Below, in pieces: positions 39,733 through 48,423 of a stretch of DNA of 53,790 nt. The translations under genes were made by a program, and so were the position numbers. Under the pieces are notes generated by a model, which worked only from the letters and a program-made list of their open reading frames with translations, made no database searches and had not been told where the DNA came from. How positions within the stretch are numbered: position 1 is the first letter of the stretch; the number at the start of each line of letters is the position of its first letter. Source of the DNA: JAKQHY01 sp034429475 (lineage in GTDB: Bacteria; Chloroflexota; Anaerolineae; B4-G1; SLSP01); assembly GCA_034429475.1 (NCBI GenBank), contig DAOUGD010000046.1:1-53790 (forward strand). The letters are read 5' to 3'.

Positions 39733-40739
39733 AAAATCATCGTGTCGTCGTGACTCGGCACGGTGGGCCGGATGTGTTGCAAATGATCGAAGAGGATCTG
39801 CCTGAGCCGCAGCCCGGCGAGGCGCGGGTGAAGGTGCAGGTCGCCGGCGTGTCGGCCTACGACTTGATGTTCCGACGCTCTGGTTTGCTTCCTGGAACAC
39901 CGCGCGTGCCCTTCACCCTCGGCACGGATGTCGTCGGTGTGGTGGACAAGCCGGGTGAGACGGTGACGAAACTCACCTCGGGTCAAATGGTTGCCGCTGC
40001 GACCTTCTCTCGTGATGGGTTGGGCGGCTACACAGAGTACATCTGCCTGCCCGCCAACGAACTGGTGCCCGTTCCGGCGGGTGTGGATTCTGTCGAAGCC
40101 GTCTGCGTGACAGTGAACTACCTCACTGCGCACATGATGCTGCACCGTGTGGCGAACATCCGGCGCGGGGAGCGTATTCTCATCCAGGGGGCGGCCGGCG
40201 GCGTGGGGACGGCCATGCTCGATCTTGCCAGGTTGGCCGGGCTGGAGGTGATCGGTACGGCGTCTAAATACAACCACGATCTCGTGTCCTCATTCGGGGC
40301 TATACCGATTGACTACCGCAGCGAAAACTTTGTCAGGCGCGTCCGCAGTTTAACCGGCGATGGCGTGGATGCCGTCTTCGATCCCATCGGCGGCGCGCGA
40401 CAGCTTTGGCGTTCATATCAAGCACTGTGCAAAGGTGGGCGCCTGGTGTGGTTCGGAGTGGCGGCAGTGAAGCAAAAGGGATTGTGGGTCGTTCCTTTCA
40501 CTATGTTGACGGTAGCGCTGCTCAAATTTATTCCGGGCGGCAAGCAGATACTGTTGAGTCCAGATTTAGGAAAGGATAATGCCTGGTATCGCAAAACGTT
40601 GGCGGAGCTTCTCGGTTGGCTCGCGACAGGCAAGATCAAGCCGGTGGTAGCAGCGCGTTTCCCATTGGCCGAAGCCACACGTGCGCACGAGCTGCTCGAA
40701 CGCGGCGGCTATGCAGGTAAGGTGGTGCTTCTATCATAG
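39729..40739 (+). CDS. Zinc-less MDR oxidoreductase, divergent type
   Basis: A 336-residue protein; ATG 39729 overlaps the DUF4386 stop, while the frame from 39549 lies under that gene. KNHRVVVTRHGGPDVLQMIE, GTDVVGVVDKPGETVTKL, IQGAAGGVGTAMLDLARLAG and VDAVFDPIGGARQLWRSYQALCKGG mark an NADPH:quinone-reductase/VAT-1-like MDR. It is less similar to the other four MDR copies. Coupled translation suggests its product works with the membrane protein. Confidence 0.88.
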   Translation: MKNHRVVVTRHGGPDVLQMIEEDLPEPQPGEARVKVQVAGVSAYDLMFRRSGLLPGTPRVPFTLGTDVVGVVDKPGETVTKLTSGQMVAAATFSRDGLGGYTEYICLPANELVPVPAGVDSVEAVCVTVNYLTAHMMLHRVANIRRGERILIQGAAGGVGTAMLDLARLAGLEVIGTASKYNHDLVSSFGAIPIDYRSENFVRRVRSLTGDGVDAVFDPIGGARQLWRSYQALCKGGRLVWFGVAAVKQKGLWVVPFTMLTVALLKFIPGGKQILLSPDLGKDNAWYRKTLAELLGWLATGKIKPVVAARFPLAEATRAHELLERGGYAGKVVLLS

Positions 40740-40772
40740 AAGCCTTATCACAGACAAAAAAGGAGATCAAAA

Positions 40773-41468
40773 ATGAAGTCGAACAGAATCAATGCAGTGA
40801 TCGTAGGAGTATTGTTCATCATCGCCACGGCGGCGGGCAGCATCGCCGCAGCTATCGGCAGTCCGATTATGGATGCGCCGGATTATCTGACTAAAATCGC
40901 CGCCCACGAAGGCACGATGCTCACCGGGGCATTTTTGGTATTCCTGATGGCGGTGGCCTGCGCCGGAGTGGGTCTGGGGCTGTATCCCATCATGCGCCAA
41001 TACAGCGTGGGCCTGGCGATTGGCGCGGCCGGCTTCCGACTCATCGAGAGCATCACAGAAATTTTGACTGGCATCAACATCATCAGCTTGCTGGCCTTGA
41101 GCCAGGAATTTGTGGCCGCCGGCGCGCCGGACGCGGCATATTTTCAGACCATCGGCGCCATCCTGCACGCCGGCGACGAGTGGTTGAGCAATGGCGTGAT
41201 GCTGATGAGTTGGTGCATCGGCGCGTTTATGTACTACGGCATCTTTTATCGCTACCGGCTCGTGCCGCGCTGGCTTTCCGTCTGGGGCTTGATCGGCATC
41301 ACGTTGACCGTCATCACCAGCACGCTGGTCATGCTCGGCGTCATCCCCGGCTTTGGAACGGTCCAGATGATCGCCAACGGGCCGATTGCGCTGCAAGAGA
41401 TGGTGTTCGCCGTCTGGTTGATTGCCAAAGGGGTCAATATGTCAGCGCCCGCGCCCCAGGCAGCCTGA
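40773..41468 (+). CDS. DUF4386-family membrane protein
   Basis: A 231-residue protein after AAAGGAGATCAAAA. MKSNRINAVIVGVLFIIATAAGSI, PDYLTKIAAHEGTMLTGAFLVFLMA, FRLIESITEILTGINIISLLALSQEF and ALQEMVFAVWLIAKGV are typical DUF4386 segments. Its first 11 codons are closely repeated in the gene fragment at 44166. Unknown function. Confidence 0.85.
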   Translation: MKSNRINAVIVGVLFIIATAAGSIAAAIGSPIMDAPDYLTKIAAHEGTMLTGAFLVFLMAVACAGVGLGLYPIMRQYSVGLAIGAAGFRLIESITEILTGINIISLLALSQEFVAAGAPDAAYFQTIGAILHAGDEWLSNGVMLMSWCIGAFMYYGIFYRYRLVPRWLSVWGLIGITLTVITSTLVMLGVIPGFGTVQMIANGPIALQEMVFAVWLIAKGVNMSAPAPQAA

Positions 41469-41478
41469 GGAGATAGAA

Positions 41479-42150
41479 ATGAATAGCGTTAACAAAACTT
41501 CCAGAATTTTAGGCGTAGCCTTTCTATTGCAGTTTATCACGTCATTCACCAGCGGCGCGTTTCTGAAACCGACGTGGTTTGTGGAAGGCGACATGGGCGC
41601 AACCATGCTCAAGATCGCGCAGAATCCCCTGCTGATGCGGGCTACAATTTTGCTCGATATGCTCACCGCCTTGGGCGTGACCTTTTTGGGCGTCGTCCTC
41701 TACCTCACCCTGCGCAAACAGAACGAAAAAGCGGCGCTGACGGCGCTGGCCTTTTATATCCTGGAAGGCGCGGTGTTGGCAGCCAGCAAACTGGACGCTT
41801 TCTCGCTCCTGCGCTTCAGCCATGAATATGTCGTCGCCGGGCAGCCAGCCGAGTTGCTGTGCCTGGCACAAATCGCCGCAGAATCAATGGACTTCGTCGG
41901 CGGCACATTGCACATGCTGGCCTTCTGCGCCGGCGCCATCCCATTCTATTATCTGCTTTACCGGTCCGGCGTCGTGCCGCGTTGGCTGTCGCTCTGGGGG
42001 CTGATTACTATATTCCCGCTGTTAATCGGAACCCTCACGCAGATATTCGGCTACAGCATCCCTTTTGGTTTCTATGTGCCTTACGTCCCCTTTGAATTAG
42101 TGATCGGCCTGTGGCTGGTGATCAAAGGCATACCCGAAAGTAATCTGTAG
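41479..42150 (+). CDS. DUF4386-family membrane protein
   Basis: A 223-residue protein; ATG 41479 follows GAGGAGATAGAA, 10 nt after the previous stop (the frame from 41422 overlaps that gene). TSRILGVAFLLQFITSF, MLKIAQNPLLMRATILLDMLTA, FYILEGAVLAASKLDAFSLL and PFELVIGLWLVIKGI show the six-helix DUF4386 pattern. It is the third DUF4386 gene of this cassette. Confidence 0.85.
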   Translation: MNSVNKTSRILGVAFLLQFITSFTSGAFLKPTWFVEGDMGATMLKIAQNPLLMRATILLDMLTALGVTFLGVVLYLTLRKQNEKAALTALAFYILEGAVLAASKLDAFSLLRFSHEYVVAGQPAELLCLAQIAAESMDFVGGTLHMLAFCAGAIPFYYLLYRSGVVPRWLSLWGLITIFPLLIGTLTQIFGYSIPFGFYVPYVPFELVIGLWLVIKGIPESNL

Positions 42151-42179
42151 CTCACCGTTACTTGATTTTGGAGGAACTT

Positions 42180-43151
42180 ATGCGAGCCATCGTTTGCACC
42201 GCTTACGGGCCGCCGGACGTACTTCAGCTCCGCGAAGTTGCCAAACCGGCGCCTCAGGATAACCAGGTTTTGATAAAAATAACGGCCACCACCGTCACCG
42301 CCGGAGATACCCGAATGCGCGCCTTCCGGGTCCCTCTCACCTTTTGGCTTCCCGCGCGGCTGGCTCTGGGCATCACCAAACCCAAAAAAGATATTTTGGG
42401 GATGGAACTGGCCGGAGAAGTCGAGGCGGTAGGCAAAGCTGTAACCAAATTCAAGCCGGGCGACGCTGTTTTTGCTGCCCTCAGCAAAGACGGATTCGGT
42501 GGGTACGCGGAATACAAATGCCTGCCGGAAGATGGGACGCTGGCGCTAAAGTCGGACAAGATAACCGCAGAAGAAGCCGTGACCATTCCCGTTGGCGGGC
42601 GTACTGCTTTGTATTTTCTGAGAGCCGCCAACATCCAAAGCGGGCAAACGGTGCTGATCTACGGCGCGTCCGGCAGTGTGGGCGCCTTTGCGGTGCAACT
42701 GGCCCACTACTTTGGGGCGCACGTTACCGGCGTGTGCAGTACCGCCAATCTGGACTTGGTGAAATCGCTGGGTGCGGATAAAGTCATTGATTACACCCAA
42801 GAGCATTTTGCCCAAAACGGCGCAACCTACGATGTTATTTTTGATACGGTGGGCAAGGCGTCCTATTCAGCGTGTATCAACGCCCTAAACAAAAACGGCG
42901 CGTATCTTCAGGCGGTTGCCGCGCCGGGCATAAGCCTGCGTATGCGCTGGACGGCGCTGACCACCGGCAAAAAGACGGTCGGTGGCGGGCCGCCCTTTGA
43001 AACGGAAGATATGGTGTATCTGCAAGCGTTGATGGAAGCGGGCCATATCAAAGCGGTCATAGATCGGCGTTATCCGCTGGAACAAGTCGCCGAGGCGCAC
43101 CGTTACGTGGATACCGGACGCAAAAAAGGCAACGTGGTGATCACGCTTTAA
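42180..43151 (+). CDS. Zinc-less MDR oxidoreductase, copy 3
   Basis: A 323-residue protein; ATG 42180 is 5 nt after GGAGG (42170-42174), and the longer frame from 42162 includes that site. MRAIVCTAYGPPDVLQLREV, GMELAGEVEAVGKAV, FGGYAEYKCLP, YGASGSVGAFAVQLAHYFGA and VTGVCSTANLDLVKSLGADK align with the copies at 31906 and 32923. Follows the DUF4386 gene by 29 nt. Confidence 0.9.
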   Translation: MRAIVCTAYGPPDVLQLREVAKPAPQDNQVLIKITATTVTAGDTRMRAFRVPLTFWLPARLALGITKPKKDILGMELAGEVEAVGKAVTKFKPGDAVFAALSKDGFGGYAEYKCLPEDGTLALKSDKITAEEAVTIPVGGRTALYFLRAANIQSGQTVLIYGASGSVGAFAVQLAHYFGAHVTGVCSTANLDLVKSLGADKVIDYTQEHFAQNGATYDVIFDTVGKASYSACINALNKNGAYLQAVAAPGISLRMRWTALTTGKKTVGGGPPFETEDMVYLQALMEAGHIKAVIDRRYPLEQVAEAHRYVDTGRKKGNVVITL

Positions 43152-43180
43152 CACGCGAATAACAAAAAATCGGAGGTAAA

Positions 43181-44161
43181 ATGAAAGCCGCTATTTACGA
43201 ACAGTACGGCCCCCCCGAAGTCCTCGCAATAAGAGAGGTGGCAAAACCCACACCCAAAGCCAACGAGGTTCTCATCCGGGTCTGCGCTACCACCGTCACC
43301 GCCACAGACTGCCTGATGCGCCGGGGCGAACCGCGTTGGAGCCGGCTCTTTCTCGGCCTCGGTAAGCCGCGCAAGAAAATTCTGGGGATCGAATTCTCCG
43401 GGGATGTGGAGGCCGTGGGCCAAAACGTCCGACGCTTCCAACCCGGCGTCCCGGTCTTTGGCGCGGCCATGATCAACATGGCTTGCTGCGCCGAGTATGT
43501 CTGCCTGCCGGAAAAGGCCGGGCTGGCGCTCAAACCGGCGACGATGACCTATCAGGAAGCCGCCGCTTTCCCCGATGGCGCGCTCACCGCCCTGACTTTC
43601 CTGCGCGATATCGGCAAGATTCGAGCCGGGCAGCAAGTGTTGATCTACGGCGCTTCCGGTTCGGTCGGTTCGTTTGCCGTGCAACTGGCAAGGCACTTTG
43701 GCGCGCATGTGACCGGGGTGTGCAGCACGGCCAATGTCGCAATGGTCAAATCCCTGGGCGCCGCCCGGGTGATTGATTACACCCAACAGGATTTCACCGG
43801 GGAGTCTGAAGCCTACGACCTTATTTTTGACGCGGTCGGCAAGACGACGTTCTCCCGCTGCAAAACTGCGCTCAAGCCCGGTGGGATCTTTTTGGCCTGT
43901 GGGATGACAGAGTTTTTGTGGCCGGTACTGCCGCAGATGCTGTGGACAGCTTTGACGGGTGGTAAGAAAGTCAGAACTGGATCATCCAATGCTCATCCGG
44001 AACGCCTGGATTTTCTCAAGGGACTGGTCGAGGCCGGGGCACTGAAATCTGTCATTGACCGGGTCTATCCGCTGGAACAAATCGTCGAAGCGCACCGCTA
44101 CGTCGAAACCGGGCATAAAAAGGGGAATGTGGTCGTCGCAATATGTGGTGACAAGGAGTGA
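43181..44161 (+). CDS. Zinc-less MDR oxidoreductase, copy 4
   Basis: A 326-residue protein after ATCGGAGGTAAA. MKAAIYEQYGPPEVLAIREV, GIEFSGDVEAVGQNV, YGASGSVGSFAVQLARHFGA and GVCSTANVAMVKSLGAARVIDYTQQDF. It is closest in plan to copy 1, with a similar hydrophobic segment before the final domain. It is followed after 4 nt by the truncated start of another DUF4386 gene. Confidence 0.9.
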   Translation: MKAAIYEQYGPPEVLAIREVAKPTPKANEVLIRVCATTVTATDCLMRRGEPRWSRLFLGLGKPRKKILGIEFSGDVEAVGQNVRRFQPGVPVFGAAMINMACCAEYVCLPEKAGLALKPATMTYQEAAAFPDGALTALTFLRDIGKIRAGQQVLIYGASGSVGSFAVQLARHFGAHVTGVCSTANVAMVKSLGAARVIDYTQQDFTGESEAYDLIFDAVGKTTFSRCKTALKPGGIFLACGMTEFLWPVLPQMLWTALTGGKKVRTGSSNAHPERLDFLKGLVEAGALKSVIDRVYPLEQIVEAHRYVETGHKKGNVVVAICGDKE

Positions 44162-44165
44162 AAAA

Positions 44166-44198
44166 ATGAAGTCGAGCAGAATGAATGTAGTGATGGTT
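44166..44198 (+). pseudogene. Truncated start of a DUF4386 gene
   Basis: ATG 44166, with its ribosome binding site, begins MKSSRMNVVMV, nearly the same as the start of the DUF4386 gene at 40773 (MKSNRINAVIV) at both DNA and protein level. After about 11 codons the similarity stops, and by 44247 the sequence is the 3' end of the opposite-strand regulator. A deletion or rearrangement removed the rest. Confidence 0.6.
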
Positions 44199-44247
44199 TG
44201 GCTTTCCACGATGGCGAAGCGCCCCATACCGCACCGGGCGGAAGGTA

Positions 44248-44930
44248 TCAGCCAAGCTCGGCCAGCCAGGCTTGCACCTCCATCCGGGTACGATGTCCGA
44301 TGGCCTCCAAAATAGCCAGGCTCTCTTCGCCGTAGTGGCCTGCTGCGGCCAAGCCGCCGCGCGCGGCGGCCACGCGCGCCAGGCCATAGAGCGCCTGGGC
44401 GATTTGGACGCGGACGCCGGTTTGGCGGGAAATCTCCAACGCCTCTGAGAACGCTTCGGCGGCGGCTTCCCACGCTTGTTGTTCAAAATGCAACCAGCCC
44501 CAGGCGTTTTGAATGGGGGCGGTGAGCACGGCCATCTCCACCTGGCGCGCCAGCGCCAATCCTTCATGAAGGTAAGTCGCCGCCTGGTCGTATCTTTGAC
44601 GGCCACGTGCTGCCAGCCCCAGAGTACCAAGAATAAAAACACGCTCCATGGGGAAATCGGCCCCTTGCATCAAGCCCAGCGCTTCTTGCAAAACTGCGTC
44701 GGCTTTTTCATAGTCGCCTTGCTCGCAGGTGATATATCCCAGAGACAGCAGGCTAGTACAGGTAATGCGGGGGTGCCCCAGCTCGCGGGTCAGCGCCAGG
44801 CTCTCTTGCAAGCAGGCATTGATCTCAAGGGAATCCCCGCCGCTTTCAAAAATGACATTGGCCAGACTCTTGAGCAGCAAGCTGATTAATTCGGGATTTG
44901 CCAGCCGGCGGGCCAACGTTAGCCCCTCAC
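44248..44930 (-). pseudogene. NB-ARC/TPR regulator, 3' part (split by IS481-family element)
   Basis: This is the C-terminal TPR region of the regulator that begins at 48295. Joining it to 46423 through one copy of the GGCA target duplication restores a continuous frame (AETYCREGLTLARRLANPEL). It holds several TPR-like helical pairs (for example SLGYITCEQGDYEKADAVLQ and AFSEALEISRQTGVRVQIAQ) and ends in VQAWLAELG. Separated from its start it is probably not expressed in native form. Confidence 0.85.
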
Positions 44931-44934
44931 GGCA

Positions 44935-46422
44935 TGTCGAGTCTCATAAAGTCGTACCTTAACAAGTCTCATCAAGTCGTACCGGTCATTGCTTGGTAGA
45001 GGAGGTCTTCGCGTTGTGCCGCGGGCGTGAAAGGTAAGCGGCGTTGATAGGCCGGGAGGTTTTCCCACGGCGGGAGTTCCCCCATCAGGTCTGCTTTGGA
45101 TAAGCCTTGGCTCGGCAGGCGGTGCGTGCGCTGGCCATTGGCGGACGTGCAGATGAATTCGGCAGTCTGGGCATCAAAGGTGATTTCGATGGGTTGCGCC
45201 GCCCAAGTCAGTCCTAGGCCATAGCGTTGCCCGCCCAAGGTAAATTGGCCTTGGTCACTGACTTGGCGAAACCAGTGATGCTGGGCCAAGTAGGCGTAGA
45301 CGCGCGCCAGCTCGAGGCATTGGCTTTCGGTTTCGGGGGTATACGTCCGGGCGGCCTGCCGGGCCTGCGGGTGGGCGACTAAGGGGGCCTGCCCATGCCA
45401 GGTGCGGGAGGGATACTCGGTGTTGAGGAAGGTACAGCGGTCATCCAGCGCGGCTTGCATCTGGGTGGGGGTGGTAAAGGTCTGCTGCGCCAACGCTTGT
45501 TGCGTGAGAATCGCGTGGGTACGCTCAATCACGGCGTGTTCGGCCGGCGGCGGTTGCGTAATGAAACGCACGTCAATCCCCAGCGCGACCAGCCACAGGT
45601 GGAAGCGCGCGGGAAAGGGCGAGGGATTTTGACTGTCGTAGAACACGGTATCATGATCCAGACTGATCCGCCCGGGCAGGCCATAGCGGAGAAAGCCGCA
45701 ACGACAGGCCAACTGGTAATCCTCCGTGCTCGCTTTACGGCGCCCCACACAGCCCCAACTCGCCACTTTCAGCCGGCTATAGCCATCGGCGATATTGATC
45801 ACCGACACCGCCCCCACCCCCGCGACCATTTGCACCCCTTGGGCATCCAGTTCCCATTCTTCATGCGGGGCGCGGGGCGCCTGCGCGGCCGGCTGGGCCA
45901 GTTCGGTGTGGTGGGCATACGGGCGGGTTAACTGCGCTTGCTTCAAAAAGGCCGCGATGCGCGCCCGACTAGGCAGGCGCAACGCGGCTAGGTCCGGGTC
46001 TTTCTGCAACTCGAGACGCAAGGTCAGCGGTCCCCAGCCCGGATGACTGCGCCGCAGGCGCTTGAGCGCTTGAGTCACCTGCGGGTCAAAGCAGCTCAAC
46101 GCCCCGGTCGCGGGACGCCCCCGCTTCGGGGCTAACCCCGCGCGGCCCTGCTGGTGCTCCATGCGCCGCCATTTCCGCACCGTCCACACCGACCAGCCCA
46201 ACACAGTGGCGATCTCGGCGTCAGACATTCCCGCCGCACTCCGTTCGCCAATGTCTATCCGCTCCTGCAATGACGTGACTTGGCCGTGCCGACTCATCTG
46301 ATCCTCCTTCCTGGGCTTGCGACACAGTTTACCCCTAGCATACACGCTTTTTGCCAGAAAGGGGGTACGACTTTGCGAGACTTTGTTAAAGTACTACCGG
46401 TACGACTTTACGAGACTCAACA
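44935..46422. mobile_element. IS481-family insertion sequence, 1488 bp
   Basis: Imperfect terminal inverted repeats start TGTCGAGTCTCATAAAG (44935) and, on the other strand, TGTTGAGTCTCGTAAAG (from 46422). Each end also has a second internal copy of the AAGTCTC-x3-AAGTCGTACC motif. The element is flanked by a 4-bp direct repeat GGCA (44931-44934 and 46423-46426). It carries a single transposase gene. Confidence 0.9.
44972..46297 (-). CDS. Transposase, IS481 family
   Basis: A 441-residue protein. The start at 46297 (MSRHGQVTSLQERI) has GGAAGGAGG upstream; the frame continues to 46345 without a site. An N-terminal HTH (MSDAEIATVLGWSVWTVRKW, about 24-43) is followed by a retroviral-integrase-type core with Asp151 (WELDAQG), Asp214 (ISLDHD) and Glu258 (HAVIERTH). 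The frame is intact, so the element may still move. Its insertion broke the neighbouring regulator. Confidence 0.87.
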   Translation of the reverse strand: MSRHGQVTSLQERIDIGERSAAGMSDAEIATVLGWSVWTVRKWRRMEHQQGRAGLAPKRGRPATGALSCFDPQVTQALKRLRRSHPGWGPLTLRLELQKDPDLAALRLPSRARIAAFLKQAQLTRPYAHHTELAQPAAQAPRAPHEEWELDAQGVQMVAGVGAVSVINIADGYSRLKVASWGCVGRRKASTEDYQLACRCGFLRYGLPGRISLDHDTVFYDSQNPSPFPARFHLWLVALGIDVRFITQPPPAEHAVIERTHAILTQQALAQQTFTTPTQMQAALDDRCTFLNTEYPSRTWHGQAPLVAHPQARQAARTYTPETESQCLELARVYAYLAQHHWFRQVSDQGQFTLGGQRYGLGLTWAAQPIEITFDAQTAEFICTSANGQRTHRLPSQGLSKADLMGELPPWENLPAYQRRLPFTPAAQREDLLYQAMTGTT

Positions 46423-48295
46423 GGCAATAGGTCTCTGCCGTAGCATAGTCGCCACGCCGTTGCGCAGTTTCATTCAGGCCCTCGAGCAACCGGCAGACGG
46501 TTTCATCCTGCTGCCAGGCGCGGGCCAGGGCCAATGCCTCCAAGAGATAGCGCTCCATTTGTTCGTAATCGCTGCGAAAATATGCCGCAAGACCCAGGTG
46601 GCCGAGAATTAAAGCGGAGATTTCATGTAAAGACACGCTCCGGCGAGTCAGTTCCAAGCCTTCTTGCAGGCGCTGGATAGCGAGGGCCAGCCGACCATGG
46701 TGGATCAAGGCCAGGCCCAATTTACCCAGTAAGGTCGCTTGCGCAGGTTGATCTCCCAGGGATTCTGCGGCCCGGATGGCTCGCTCCAAGTGCAACTCGG
46801 CCTGGGGATACAGCCCGCGCACATCGAAGTAGTCGCCCAGCGCATGGGCGCCTCGGATCAAGTCGGCCTTCAGACTGCACTCGAAAGCGCCCTGCAAGGC
46901 CGCCAATATGTTACTGATTTCGAGATCCAGGGCGTCATAGGCTGCGTGTTGCGCCTCGGCAACCTGCGTAAAAAAGGCGACCATTCTCCGTAAGGCGTCG
47001 TCGCTGGATGCCCCGGCCAAGGCCAGGTCGCGCAGCAGCGGATGCAGTCGGTAGCGGCCTGAGCGCCCCAGTTGCACCAACGACAAGGCGTACAGGCGAC
47101 GCAAATGCTCCACGGCCGTTTCTTTGTCCACAGCAGTAACGGCGGCGGCTGCCTCAAGGCCAAAATCCTCGCCGCCAAAGGCGCCCAGGGCGTGGAAAAC
47201 GCACTGTTGCTCGGCGGATAGTCTTTGGTAACTGAGATTGAACGAAAGCTGCACGCTCTGATTTTCGTAGACCAGTTCGCTCAGGCGGCTTTCCTCCCGG
47301 CGCAAGCGGGCCAGAAAATCGCTCGCCGACCACCCCGGTTCGTGCGCCAACCGGCTGGCCGCAATATCGAGGGCCAGGGGCAGCTCTCCCAAAAGGGCGG
47401 CGATCTCCAGGAGCGTTGTCCGTTCGCGTTGGACGTATTCCTGTCCCAGCAGGTTAGCGAATAGTTCAAGCGGCTCTTCTTGTTGCTCAAAGGGGCCAAG
47501 CTGGAAGCGGCGCGCCCAGCGCGTGACGGCCAGGTTGTGATGGCGCGTGGTCAGCAGCACCGCGCAGGCGCCGCTGGGCGGCAAGAGCGGCTGTGCCTGC
47601 TCGCTGGTTTCGACGTTATCGAGGATGATCAAGACCCGTTTGGGGGCCAGCAGTTCGCGCACTACCCGGCTACGGCTTTCCAGATTTTTGTAGTCGGCCA
47701 CGTCCACCCCGTAAGTACGGGCAAATGAACTGAGGATGGATAGCGTGTCCGCATTATCCAGGCGCGCCCACAAAACGCCGTCAGGGAAGTAGGGGCGCAG
47801 TTGATAGGCCAGGTGGGTCGCCAGGGCGGTCTTTCCAACGCCGGCCATGCCGTGCAGGCTACACAGGCTGACCGGCGGCGCGGCCAGCAGGGCCTGTTTG
47901 AGCGCCGCGATTTCGTGCTTGCGGCCGGCAAAATGCGGCAGGTCCGCGATAACTTGGAAGGGGGATCGCGCCAGCCGTTGTTGAATCGTCGCGGCCCACG
48001 GTGTCAGCAGATGAGAGTCGAATGGGTTATCGGTTTGCGCTAACAATTGATCCACGCCCGGATGCCCGGCCGCGTGCAGCAAGCGGGTTGCCTCCACTTC
48101 ATCCAGGTGAAGCGCCGCAGCCACTTTGACCAGCGTGTGCCAATCTCGCGGCCTTGTCACCATGCCCTCCAGCCAGTTGGCGATAGTCCGTTTGGGGAGG
48201 GCAGACAGTCGCGCCAGTTGGCCGATTGTGTAATCGCGTTGGCTCACATAGGACCCCAAAATCTCTGCAAACGACGCTTCGCTCATCACCGGCAT
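46423..48295 (-). pseudogene. NB-ARC/TPR regulator, 5' part (split by IS481-family element)
   Basis: Start ATG 48295 follows GAGGAG; the frame extends to 48331 without a site. Residues 15-50 form a Cro/C1-type HTH. FAGRKHEIAALKQAL leads into an NB-ARC ATPase with Walker A GMAGVGKT (149-156) and Walker B RVLIILDN. TPR repeats follow after about residue 480. The frame now runs into the element and stops after LLSLVKSYR. Before insertion the gene would have encoded about 851 residues. This HTH-STAND-TPR design is found in signal-dependent regulators (SARP/AfsR-like). Confidence 0.87.
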
Positions 48296-48358
48296 AGGTC
48301 TCCTCATCTGGCACACATTGGCACGAATCACCCCTAGAAATGGCGGGCAAGTGGATGT

Positions 48359-48387
48359 ATCTTAGCAGAGTCAAAGCGTGGTGTCAA
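48359..48387 (-). promoter_or_regulatory. Promoter of the split NB-ARC regulator
   Basis: Minus strand TTGACA (48387-48382), 17-bp spacer, TAAGAT (48364-48359). The start point would be near 48352, giving a leader of about 57 nt. Confidence 0.6.
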
Positions 48388-48423
48388 CCCGCGCTGACCC
48401 TATCTTTTCACTATGGGAGAACG

